From positions 1 through 64,000 of the forward strand of contig CAYVZU010000003.1 in NCBI GenBank assembly GCA_964455935.1: 64,000 nt of DNA, given 5' to 3'. The DNA is from CAYVZU01 sp964455935 (GTDB lineage: Bacteria > Fibrobacterota > CAYVZU01). The notes beneath the pieces were generated by a model. It did no database searches. It saw nothing but the letters and a program-made list of their open reading frames with translations, and had not been told where the DNA came from. Position 1 is the stretch's first letter, and every line of letters begins with the position of its first letter. Below, piece after piece: positions 45,094-52,654 of the stretch. Position numbers and translations under genes: made by a program.

Positions 45094-47012
45094 TGTGCGG
45101 AATTTGCGGCTTTGCGGTGGCGCGAGAGCGGATCAGCGAATCGGAAGCAAAAGAAGCTCTGGCAAGGATGACTGCCCAGCTTAGGCATCGTGGGCCGGAC
45201 CAGGACGGGCTCTCTCTGTTCCCCTGCGGGGATCTCCTTGTGGGCTTGGGGCATCGCAGGCTTTCCATTATTGACCTTTCCGAACGCGGCCGGCAACCCA
45301 TGCTAAACGAAACCGGTGAAGTGCAGATTGTTTTTAATGGGGAAATCTATAACTTTCGTGACCTGCGGCCCGCGCTGGAGAGAAGAGGGCACAGGTTCAG
45401 TTCAAATACGGATACAGAGGCAATTCTACACCAATTTGAAGAAGAAGGTGTTGATTGTGTCAACCACCTAACGGGAATGTTCGCTTTTGCTATCTGGGAT
45501 TCTCGACGGCAGGCACTCGCGTTGGCTCGGGACCGGGTGGGAATCAAGCCGCTCTTCTACGCTCGCTTTGGGGGAGGTATCATTTTCTCCTCCGAAATCA
45601 AATCAATGTTCCAGTTTCCGGGCTTTGCTCGACATCTTCGGCCTGAAGCGGTGCAAGAATATCTGACATTTGGCTATGTGCCGGCTCCCGAAACCATTTT
45701 CGCTGGAATCCGGAGTCTGGAACCGGGAATGCGGTTGGTGTGGACACCCCAGGGAAGCCGAATCGAACGCTATTGGCGACCCGACCAGGGCCGGTCAGTT
45801 ACGGGAACGACAGAGCAGTTGACCGACGAACTGGACCAGCGGCTAAACGAGGCTGTTCAATCCCACTTGGTCGCCGATGTTGAGGTCGGCGCGTTTTTGT
45901 CGGGCGGCCTGGATTCAAGCTTGGTCGCTGCAATCGCGGCGCGCAAGCTGTCGCGCCCCATTCGCGCATTCACAATCGGCTTTGGCGGGGGCGGGGATGA
46001 ACGTGAGTTTGCCCGGGCCGCCTCGGCCAGTTTTCCCTGTATTCACAAACTCGAAATGGCCGAGCCGGAGCTGACCAATCAGCTTCCCGGATTCTTATGG
46101 CATCTGGAACAGCCTCTCTTTGACAACTCGGTATTGCCTACGTTTTTGGTGTCCGCATTGGCTGCGCGCGAATGCAAAGTTGTCCTTTCCGGAGACGGGG
46201 GAGATGAGGCATTTGCCGGATATTCGTGGACGCGGGCAGCGGCGAGCATTCCGGGACTTGGCCTGCGCGGCTTGCCGCAATCCTGGAAGTGGATGTATCG
46301 CAAAGGAATTCCCGGTCTTGTTCAGCGGGGGCTATACGATCTTTCACATGGACGGGCTCAACGTTATCTTCGCAGAATGCTCGTTTCTTCGGGCCTGCGG
46401 ACCTGGCTGCTTAAACCGGAGTTCAGCAAGCCGATGGAGGGATACGATCCTGCCGGGTGTTTCCTCAAACGAATGGAGGCCTTTGCGGTTCGCGATCAGC
46501 GAGAGCGCCTTCCGCTTGCGGACCTGGCCTATTTGAGTGATGATATTCTTTTTAAAGTGGACCGAATGAGCATGGCTCATTCCTTGGAAGTTAGGGTGCC
46601 GTTGCTCGATCATCAACTGCTGGAATGGGCGCTTGCATTGCCTTGGGAAATGCGAATGCGTCTTGGCCAAGGCAAAATTCTGCTCCGCGAAGTTGCCAAA
46701 CGATACTTGCCCGATTTGGTGACCCGGCCCCGCAAGCAAGGCTTCACGGTTCCGGTGGGCCGCTGGTTACAGGGCAGCCTTGGCAATCAGGTTTGCGCAC
46801 TCCTTAGCTCGTCTTCATTCACCGGCCGCAAGATGATTCGACCTGACCGAGCCCTGGCATTGCTGGATTTGCACCGTTCCGGGCGGTTTGAACTGGGCCA
46901 CCGCATCTGGTCTCTGGCGGTTCTTGAGGTATGGTGCCGAATATGGCTCGACGGGCAGTCGCATCAACAAAGCTTCGAATCGATGCTGAAAGAGACGGGA
47001 GACTGGAAATGA
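45093..47012 (+). CDS. asnB: Asparagine synthase (glutamine-hydrolysing)-like amidotransferase
   Basis: A 639-residue protein. The glutaminase domain starts MCGICGF (Cys2 nucleophile), with LRHRGPDQDG and NGEIYNFRDL; the synthetase domain has FLSGGLDSSLVAAI, SGDGGDEAFAGYSW and LEVRVPLLDHQLLEWA. It is the second such enzyme in the locus and only moderately similar to the first, so recent duplication is unlikely. Its stop overlaps ATG 47009 by four bases (ATGA), where a DUF559 cassette has been inserted. Confidence 0.92.
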   Translation: MCGICGFAVARERISESEAKEALARMTAQLRHRGPDQDGLSLFPCGDLLVGLGHRRLSIIDLSERGRQPMLNETGEVQIVFNGEIYNFRDLRPALERRGHRFSSNTDTEAILHQFEEEGVDCVNHLTGMFAFAIWDSRRQALALARDRVGIKPLFYARFGGGIIFSSEIKSMFQFPGFARHLRPEAVQEYLTFGYVPAPETIFAGIRSLEPGMRLVWTPQGSRIERYWRPDQGRSVTGTTEQLTDELDQRLNEAVQSHLVADVEVGAFLSGGLDSSLVAAIAARKLSRPIRAFTIGFGGGGDEREFARAASASFPCIHKLEMAEPELTNQLPGFLWHLEQPLFDNSVLPTFLVSALAARECKVVLSGDGGDEAFAGYSWTRAAASIPGLGLRGLPQSWKWMYRKGIPGLVQRGLYDLSHGRAQRYLRRMLVSSGLRTWLLKPEFSKPMEGYDPAGCFLKRMEAFAVRDQRERLPLADLAYLSDDILFKVDRMSMAHSLEVRVPLLDHQLLEWALALPWEMRMRLGQGKILLREVAKRYLPDLVTRPRKQGFTVPVGRWLQGSLGNQVCALLSSSSFTGRKMIRPDRALALLDLHRSGRFELGHRIWSLAVLEVWCRIWLDGQSHQQSFESMLKETGDWK

Positions 47013-47674
47013 TTCGCGGCCGGGGAAATAGGAATGTTCCCCTCACCGAGGGGGTGGCCGAAGGCCGGGGGAGCAGAGATGTCCCCCTCACCGAGGGGGT
47101 GGCCGAAGGCCGGGGGAGCAGAGATGTCCCCCTCACCGAGGGGGTGGCCGAAGGCCGGGGGAGGCCCGCTTACCGAAAGCTTTACAATCCGAATCTTCAG
47201 CCTATCGCCAACACCCTTCGCGGGCGCATGACAAAGGCGGAGGCTTGCCTTTGGAAATATGTGTTACGCGCAGGAAGAATGAAGGGGTACACCTTTAACC
47301 GGCAGAGGCCCGTGTTGAGGTATGTCGCGGATTTCATGTGTAAGCCGCTAAATTTAATTATAGAACTGGATGGGACATCACATAACAATTCAAGAACCAG
47401 AAGGCATGATGCTGTTCGGCAGCGCGAACTCGAGTCTTGTGGATTTTCCGTTTTGAGGTTCGCTGATGGCGAAGTTCTGCACTCGATAGAATCGGTTTGT
47501 GGAGCGATAGAGCGTGAGATTTTGCGGCTGGAGGCTGCCTCCCCCGGCCTTCGGCCACCCCCTCCGAAGGGGGACACAAGCCCGAGGCAGCGCGGCAAAT
47601 TGGGAATTGAGCAGGCGAAGTATCCACCGTACTCCCCCGGCTTCGGCCCCCTCCAAAGGGGGACACCTGAATAG
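47009..47674 (+). CDS. DUF559 (Vsr-like) putative endonuclease with N-terminal repeat-encoded tract
   Basis: A 221-residue protein. Residues ~8-50 are three tandem PLTEGVAEGRG units encoded by 45 bp DNA repeats. The DUF559 domain then runs from about 52 to 175: LRGRMTKAEACLWKYVLRA, FNRQRPVLRYVADFMC, LNLIIELDGTSHN, ESCGFSVLRFADGEVL. This is the PD-(D/E)XK/Vsr-type nuclease fold, with the acid in IELDGTSH. The C-terminal tail again encodes inverted copies of the DNA repeat. It has no evident role in the glycan pathway and sits in a cassette flanked by 10 bp direct repeats. An internal start after the repeats is possible. Confidence 0.8.
   Translation: MIRGRGNRNVPLTEGVAEGRGSRDVPLTEGVAEGRGSRDVPLTEGVAEGRGRPAYRKLYNPNLQPIANTLRGRMTKAEACLWKYVLRAGRMKGYTFNRQRPVLRYVADFMCKPLNLIIELDGTSHNNSRTRRHDAVRQRELESCGFSVLRFADGEVLHSIESVCGAIEREILRLEAASPGLRPPPPKGDTSPRQRGKLGIEQAKYPPYSPGFGPLQRGTPE
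47036..47163 (+). repeat. Three 45 bp tandem repeats, with inverted copies downstream
   Basis: Units at 47036-47080, 47081-47125 and 47126-47163 (last one partial) carry CCCCTCACCGAGGGGGTGG and CCGAAGGCCGGGGGAG, each forming small hairpins. Related sequence in opposite orientation is at 47537-47576 and 47632-47666, near the 3' end of the same gene. The repeat length is a multiple of three and keeps the DUF559 frame open. Confidence 0.85.
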
Positions 47675-47725
47675 CTATGTGGGCAAAGGCAAGTTGATCG
47701 GTATTGGTCAAAAGGAAGGAGAAGG

Positions 47726-48697
47726 ATGATTCGCGAGGCACTAGACAAAGGTGAATGGCTGGCAGCTGGTTCCGTTGCTCGGGCCTTTGTGCGTCATTCC
47801 AATTCGGAGCCGAGCTCTGCGGTCTACATGCGGATTCCACTCACTGTCTCCGCACCCAAAGTCTCCATTGTTATTCCCACCTTGGATGCCCAACGGGGTC
47901 TCTATTTTGAACGGCTTTTGGAACAACTGGAACATCAGACACTGCAGAATTTCGAGGTTCTGATCATCCGGGGAGATCCACGGCAGGGGAGGGCCATTAA
48001 TATCGGGGCCAGCCTTGCCCAGGCACCCTACCTTGTCACACTCGATGATGATACTTCGCTGCCGCAGACAGACACGATCGAGCGTCTGGTTACGGTCATG
48101 CTGGCGCACCCGGAGATTGGCATTGCCGGGGGCAATGCCGTGGTTCCGCCCGATGCTTCACCCTTTGTACGCCGCGTCCTTAGCGAACTTCCGCGCCGAG
48201 CATGGAAACCGGTGCTGGAAATTACCGACTCTGATCTTGCGCAGCATCCGTGCATGATCATGCGAACAGAGGAGTTCAAAGCCATAGGCGGGGAAAACGA
48301 GCTGATTCCCCGGGGTCTTGACCCATATCTGCGCGAGGAATTCCGAAAGACGGGCAAACGTGTTGTGCTGATTCCGGGGGTGGTCTATTATCATCTGCCG
48401 CCTGATAGCTGGCGCAGACTTCTACGGCAATTTCACCGCAATGGGCGTCACGCTGCCTATGTAAATCGCCATTATCCGCAATGGGCTATCGAAACTCCGG
48501 CCCGGCATGGCGAGTTTCGCAAGCGGGTTCCGCTGCTTCTGCGCTTGCTTCGGCTTCCCATTCGAATTCTGATTTCCTTTCTTCGTGGTCGGTTTATCCG
48601 TGTACTTTGCGAGTCGGCATATGCTGCCGGTTTTGCGGCAGGCTGGATCTTGCATGGCCGGAGGAAGAGGACCGAGGCGGTCCAATTGAGGCTGTAG
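47726..48697 (+). CDS. Glycosyltransferase family 2
   Basis: A 323-residue GT2-type protein: KVSIVIPTLDAQRGLYFERLLEQLEHQ, GRAINIGASLAQAPYLVTLDDDTSLP (DDD metal site), GIAGGNAVVPP and ENELIPRGLDPYLREEFRKTGKR. The C-terminal basic and hydrophobic segment (LLRLLRLPIRILISFLRG) may associate with the membrane. The start at 47726 follows AAGGAGAAGG provided by the DUF559 cassette. It is the last rightward gene of the polysaccharide locus. Confidence 0.88.
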   Translation: MIREALDKGEWLAAGSVARAFVRHSNSEPSSAVYMRIPLTVSAPKVSIVIPTLDAQRGLYFERLLEQLEHQTLQNFEVLIIRGDPRQGRAINIGASLAQAPYLVTLDDDTSLPQTDTIERLVTVMLAHPEIGIAGGNAVVPPDASPFVRRVLSELPRRAWKPVLEITDSDLAQHPCMIMRTEEFKAIGGENELIPRGLDPYLREEFRKTGKRVVLIPGVVYYHLPPDSWRRLLRQFHRNGRHAAYVNRHYPQWAIETPARHGEFRKRVPLLLRLLRLPIRILISFLRGRFIRVLCESAYAAGFAAGWILHGRRKRTEAVQLRL

Positions 48698-48761
48698 CTT
48701 TCGATGATCAATGGGGAGAGAAGAGTTCCTTCTCCGATGACTAGCCCAAGCTCGACAGCAA

Positions 48762-48788
48762 AAACATTTTTTCGGTTGAAAAATGTTT
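48762..48788. terminator. AT-rich hairpin between convergent genes
   Basis: AAACATTTTT-TCGGTTG-AAAAATGTTT is an inverted repeat with A- and T-runs on both sides, placed between the rightward GT2 gene and the leftward operon ending at 48950. It fits a bidirectional terminator. The rest of the 252-base gap (48698-48949) shows no convincing gene. Confidence 0.5.
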
Positions 48789-48949
48789 GTTTTGAAGAAG
48801 TGCTTGTAGTGAGGACCTTCCCCCTTGCCGGATACGGCATATCTCAATTGATTATGGCAAAATACCTATGCTTTGCAACGCTGTCATTTCTCGATCTGGG
48901 GCAGGATCTTACCACTCTTCATCCACGGATCAACTGCGGCATTTAGGTT

Positions 48950-49417
48950 TTACGAAGCCATCTTGAATCCCCAGATCACTCCCTCGTTGATCAGATTGTT
49001 TGTGCTTCGCAGGCGTTCACTTAGTTTCTGTATAATGCGCAACTGGATTTTGACGGCTACGATGGAATTCTGGGCAAGAAAAGTACGAAAATCCTCAATT
49101 GGAATTGCCAGCACGGATGTTGCCTCAACAGCCTCTGCATTGGCCGAACGGGGCTCGGCGTCGAACATAGCGAGCTCGCCGAATATCTCTCCCGGGCCCA
49201 GGTTGGCAAGGTTACGTCTGCGGCCGCCGGCCACGTTTTTATTAATGGCTACCAGTCCTTTTTCCACAATGTAAAATTCGCCTACCTTATCGTCGTCCTC
49301 ATGAATAATAATATCGCCCTTTTTATAGCTGCGCAATGTTGCGATTTGTTCGACAAGGGCCAATTCGGAAGATTCCAACTCTCCGAAAATGAATACGCTG
49401 CGCAGGAATTCATTCAT
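48950..49417 (-). CDS. Cyclic nucleotide-binding domain protein
   Basis: A 155-residue protein made almost entirely of a Crp/cNMP-binding beta-roll: YKKGDIIIHEDDDKVGEFYIVEKGLVAI, then GPGEIFGELAMFDAEPRSANAEA (the phosphate-binding cassette with the conserved Glu and Arg). A final helix lacks a helix-turn-helix, so it is not a DNA-binding regulator by itself. It overlaps the TPR gene by four bases and is the last gene of the exopolysaccharide operon, suggesting ligand-controlled regulation of export. Confidence 0.9.
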   Translation of the reverse strand: MNEFLRSVFIFGELESSELALVEQIATLRSYKKGDIIIHEDDDKVGEFYIVEKGLVAINKNVAGGRRRNLANLGPGEIFGELAMFDAEPRSANAEAVEATSVLAIPIEDFRTFLAQNSIVAVKIQLRIIQKLSERLRSTNNLINEGVIWGFKMAS

Positions 49418-50433
49418 GTTTTTGCCGCCTCCTTCATGAGGTCCTTGCCGATTGTGGGATCCAGCTCGATTGCGCGATCCATGTGTGTTCGAGCGAGATC
49501 GGTTTCCTTAAGCAATTCATAACACAAAGCGAGATTATAGTTTGCCAGCGCGAAGGGCCCCTTTAGGTCAAGAGCCCGGTGAAACCGCGGAACTGCTTTC
49601 TCCGGCTGGGACATTTGGTAAAGCACGCATCCGATCCAGAAATGCGTTGACCAGCAATTGGGGTCGATCTCCTCCGCCTTTCGAAAAGTGGCAAGCGCTT
49701 CGGATAACAGATGTGCTGCGCCGCAAGCGTTACCCAGGTTCTTATGAAATATCGAATTGGATGGGTCAAGGCGGGTGCAGCGCTCCAAGGCCAGAAGCCC
49801 TTCGGCATTCCGGCCCAAATTAATCAAGGCGATTCCCAAATTGGCGTGAGCGGCATCGTACTTTGGATTGATCCGCAGGGCCTGATGGAATTCCTTAACT
49901 GCCCCTTCCCAGTCGTTCATTGCGATCCGAATGAGGCCGAGGGTGTTGTGCGGATTGGCCAAGCCAGGATCCAGGAGCAGTGCTTTATTTAAATCATGCT
50001 CGGCGCCTTGAAAATTACTTTGGCAATGAAATTTCACGTGTCCGCGGCTGTAGAAGGCCTCCGGCATGGTTGGGTTCAACTGAATGGCTATATTGAACTG
50101 TTCCAAGGCTTCCTGCCAGAGACTTTTCCCATAATAGAGTGCATAGCCCAAGTTGTAGTGAGAAACCGCGGAATCGGGATCCTGTTCGGTTGCGTTTCGA
50201 AAGCATTCAATCGTTTTGTCCCACATTCTCCAATTCTGGAATTGAAGGCCCGCACGGTTTTCGCCCAACACCCGTTTTTGTTTATGCATCTGATACAGAA
50301 AAACCGCCAGCAGATATGCCCCGACAGGAACCACAAAAGCCAAGGATACCCACAATATGCGCGGATTCACTTGCCCCAGTAATTCAGTGGCCACTCCGGC
50401 GACTCTATGAAATTGGGCAGAAAGGTTTTGCAT
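49414..50433 (-). CDS. Membrane-anchored TPR protein
   Basis: A 339-residue protein with one membrane helix (ILWVSLAFVVPVGAYLLAVFLY, ~26-47) and about eight tetratricopeptide repeats from residue ~60 on, for example SAVSHYNLGYALYYGKSLWQ, EAFYSRGHVKFH and AAHANLGIALINLGRNAEGL. The repeats probably scaffold the export complex. Side of the membrane is uncertain; the short N-terminal part lacks a cleavage site. Six bases separate it from the small membrane protein gene. Confidence 0.88.
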   Translation of the reverse strand: MQNLSAQFHRVAGVATELLGQVNPRILWVSLAFVVPVGAYLLAVFLYQMHKQKRVLGENRAGLQFQNWRMWDKTIECFRNATEQDPDSAVSHYNLGYALYYGKSLWQEALEQFNIAIQLNPTMPEAFYSRGHVKFHCQSNFQGAEHDLNKALLLDPGLANPHNTLGLIRIAMNDWEGAVKEFHQALRINPKYDAAHANLGIALINLGRNAEGLLALERCTRLDPSNSIFHKNLGNACGAAHLLSEALATFRKAEEIDPNCWSTHFWIGCVLYQMSQPEKAVPRFHRALDLKGPFALANYNLALCYELLKETDLARTHMDRAIELDPTIGKDLMKEAAKT

Positions 50434-50439
50434 ACGGCT

Positions 50440-50781
50440 CTATGGTAATCCCGATTTACCTATTTGGTTCTTGTATTGCTCCATGAGGCGTGTTGCATTG
50501 TCGGAGCCAACCTGTTTGAGAAGACTTGATTTCTGCTCCGGAGACATGTTGCGGACTTTTTCCAATTGCTCGTCCAGGGCCTGGGGTTGCGGGGCGCGTG
50601 GCGGAGCAGTGGTTAGGAATGTGGCCATTGCTCCCACGGTTGCGCAAAACACCATAAGGAAGAAATACATGCGCAGCTTTTTCAGCTTGCGAGCCACCTG
50701 CCGCAACGCCGAACGCCGGCCATAATGAGCCTGGCGATAAACGTGCTGAACATGGTCTTGTATTAGAAAATTGTCTGACAT
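50440..50781 (-). CDS. Small single-pass membrane protein of the exopolysaccharide operon
   Basis: A 113-residue protein with a basic N-terminal region (RRSALRQVARKLKKLR), one membrane helix at ~38-57 (MYFFLMVFCATVGAMATFL), a proline-rich stretch (TAPPRAPQPQ) and a helical tail (LEKVRNMSPEQKSSLLKQVG). The positive-inside rule puts the tail outside the cytosol. No family is recognised. Its position between the STAS and TPR genes suggests an accessory role in the export machinery. Confidence 0.75.
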   Translation of the reverse strand: MSDNFLIQDHVQHVYRQAHYGRRSALRQVARKLKKLRMYFFLMVFCATVGAMATFLTTAPPRAPQPQALDEQLEKVRNMSPEQKSSLLKQVGSDNATRLMEQYKNQIGKSGLP

Positions 50782-50814
50782 TGTCCTCTGAAATCTAAAT
50801 CGCTTACCGTCATG

Positions 50815-51183
50815 TCAATTGACAAGACGATCCGATGAGCAGGTCTCGTCCAAAAGCCTCCCAAGCTCCTCCTCATCTTGCGCGATTACGAAGATGCTGT
50901 CAAGACGGGTAAGCTGAAAAATAGTAGTCATGTCTTTTGTAGGACCCAGGACATACAAGGCACCTTCTGACACCCGTACGTGCTTTAGAGCTACAATAAG
51001 ACTCGCAAGACCATTGCTTGTAAAATAGGTCGTTTTTCGCAGGTCAATTACGATCTGGTTTTGTCCCTGATCGAGGAGCTTCCGTATAAGAGAGGTGAGA
51101 TTGTTATGCGGGGAATCAAAGGGACCTGAAATTTCAATGACAGCGCGGCCAAGTATTTCGGATTTGCCCAGCACACATTCCAT
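50815..51183 (-). CDS. STAS-domain protein (anti-anti-sigma factor type)
   Basis: A 122-residue STAS protein: AVIEISGPFDSPHNNLTSLI, QIVIDLRKTTYFTSNGLASLIVALKHV and ALYVLGPTKDMTTIFQLTRL. Ser56 in TSNGLA sits at the position that is phosphorylated in SpoIIAA/RsbV. Such proteins switch partners depending on a serine kinase and a PP2C phosphatase; the receiver-PP2C protein at 19048-20214 is a candidate phosphatase. It lies within the exopolysaccharide operon. Confidence 0.9.
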   Translation of the reverse strand: MECVLGKSEILGRAVIEISGPFDSPHNNLTSLIRKLLDQGQNQIVIDLRKTTYFTSNGLASLIVALKHVRVSEGALYVLGPTKDMTTIFQLTRLDSIFVIAQDEEELGRLLDETCSSDRLVN

Positions 51184-51245
51184 GTGATGCCCCTCTCCCT
51201 TGATCCCCCGCTGAAAAACCTTACAGTATTAAATATATAGAGTTT

Positions 51246-52652
51246 TCAAGCCATTGGGATGCCTGTTTTTGCCAAAGGGGTATTACCCTCACCGGGCATG
51301 ATCTCTCGTTCCGCAATTCCCAGCGCCACCGTCATAAGCCCGGCCAGACACCAGAATGGTTCCGCTATGCGCACAATAATGAAAGTGTTTGCCGTTAGTG
51401 CATGGACCATCAGGCCGCAGAATCCTGCGTAGAAGCCTATACACATGGCCCGAATACGCACTGGCAGGCCAGCCCGAATGGCCTGTTTGGAAATCCGGCC
51501 CAGTCGCCGGAATATCCATAAAAGGCAAAGGAGTCCAGGAACGCCCATTTCGACAAGGGTCCGAAAGAACTGCCCGTCCAAAAACAGCCGATACCCTGTA
51601 ATTCCAAACCCAATAAACGGATGGGCGAAAAAGTCTTTGAGAACCTCCCAGAGCGAAAAAATACGGGAGGACGTGGAGGTGTCAAGGGCGATTTGGCCAA
51701 TGCGAACCTGGTTTAGGGGATTCGTAACCTGATTAAAAGTGAAATTGATTCTATCCCGCGCAACTTCAGGTGTGAAGAGGAGAAGTATTGCAATACATGA
51801 GATTATGGCAATGAAGAACAACTCCTTTCGGGGCGAATACCCAAAAAGAATGAAGCATGCCACCAATGCGGCAATCCAACCGCTGCGGGAGACCGAAAAT
51901 ACAAGAACGACAACGGCCATCAGCACACAAATAACCAATAAATGACCTTCCATCTTGCGATGAGTATACATCATGATTGCAGCGGCTACGGACCCAACCA
52001 ACACAATATACCCGCTAAGCGTGTTTCGTTCGCTCATCGATCCTTCGAAAGGCGCGGAAACATCACCTCCTGTTAGGGCTTGAAAGAACGCATACAAACA
52101 GATAAGTCCCCACACCACAATAATTGTGGTGATCAAGCGTTCGATTCCATCGAAATCCCGGACGAAATTGACCACCATCATGTAAAGCAGGAAATACTCG
52201 ATAAACTTTAGAGTGAAAAAGAACCCGGCAAGCGGGCGGACGTGTTCATTAAAGACTCCCAGCGTGGTGCTGACGGTAGCAAGTGTGCAGAATACATAAA
52301 TAGGCACATTCATTGGGTTTTTTCGAATGAAACCCATATCTTTAAGCACGGCCATTCGCAACAGCCAGCTTAGAATCATGGCTGTGAGGACAATGTCATC
52401 AAAGCGAATTGTTATCTCACGCAAACTGGTCTTTCCCACGATGATTTCGGGGCTTAGAAGCATGGATGCGATCAGGAGATGGAGCGACAGGCCAACGCTG
52501 AAAAAGGCAAGCATGAAAACGCCGGCCAGCACGAATCCAAAGAGAAGAAGAGAAGACTGTCCGTCTCCGGTTACTTTGCCCAGAAAAATGGCGAAGACGA
52601 CCCCAAGAATGGGGAAGATGAGTCCGCGTGTGCGCAATAGCGCCGAGGTCAT
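51246..52652 (-). CDS. O-antigen ligase/polymerase family protein (Wzy_C)
   Basis: A 468-residue polytopic protein with about 12 membrane segments. The large periplasmic loop and LVFSVSRSGWIAALVACFILF, followed by RIFSLWEVLKDFFAHPFIGFGI and the arginine-bearing GYRLFLDGQFFRTLVEMGVPG, match the Wzy_C ligase/polymerase family. In this operon it is most likely the polymerase that joins repeat units in the periplasm, working with the adjacent chain-length protein. It starts two bases after that gene. Confidence 0.9.
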   Translation of the reverse strand: MTSALLRTRGLIFPILGVVFAIFLGKVTGDGQSSLLLFGFVLAGVFMLAFFSVGLSLHLLIASMLLSPEIIVGKTSLREITIRFDDIVLTAMILSWLLRMAVLKDMGFIRKNPMNVPIYVFCTLATVSTTLGVFNEHVRPLAGFFFTLKFIEYFLLYMMVVNFVRDFDGIERLITTIIVVWGLICLYAFFQALTGGDVSAPFEGSMSERNTLSGYIVLVGSVAAAIMMYTHRKMEGHLLVICVLMAVVVLVFSVSRSGWIAALVACFILFGYSPRKELFFIAIISCIAILLLFTPEVARDRINFTFNQVTNPLNQVRIGQIALDTSTSSRIFSLWEVLKDFFAHPFIGFGITGYRLFLDGQFFRTLVEMGVPGLLCLLWIFRRLGRISKQAIRAGLPVRIRAMCIGFYAGFCGLMVHALTANTFIIVRIAEPFWCLAGLMTVALGIAEREIMPGEGNTPLAKTGIPMA

Positions 52653-52654
52653 TG

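Larger units (their letters stand above)
47009..47725 (+). mobile_element. Candidate mobile DUF559 cassette with 10 bp flanking direct repeat
   Basis: ATGATTCGCG occurs at 47009-47018, overlapping the asnB2 stop, and again at 47726-47735 as the first codons of the next glycosyltransferase gene. Removing one copy and everything between rebuilds a perfect ATGA junction between those genes, the normal operon spacing here. The cassette ends with AAGGAGAAGG, supplying a ribosome-binding site to the displaced gene. No terminal inverted repeats are seen, so the mechanism is unknown. Confidence 0.6.

Noticed and set aside
47036..47163. CRISPR array
   Set aside because: The three 45 bp units are contiguous direct repeats without unique spacers, and they encode in-frame protein repeats; no cas genes are present.
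48704..48946. 80-codon ORF between the GT2 gene and the cNMP-binding gene
   Set aside because: No motif, no coupling, and it runs through the AT-rich hairpin that looks like a terminator.
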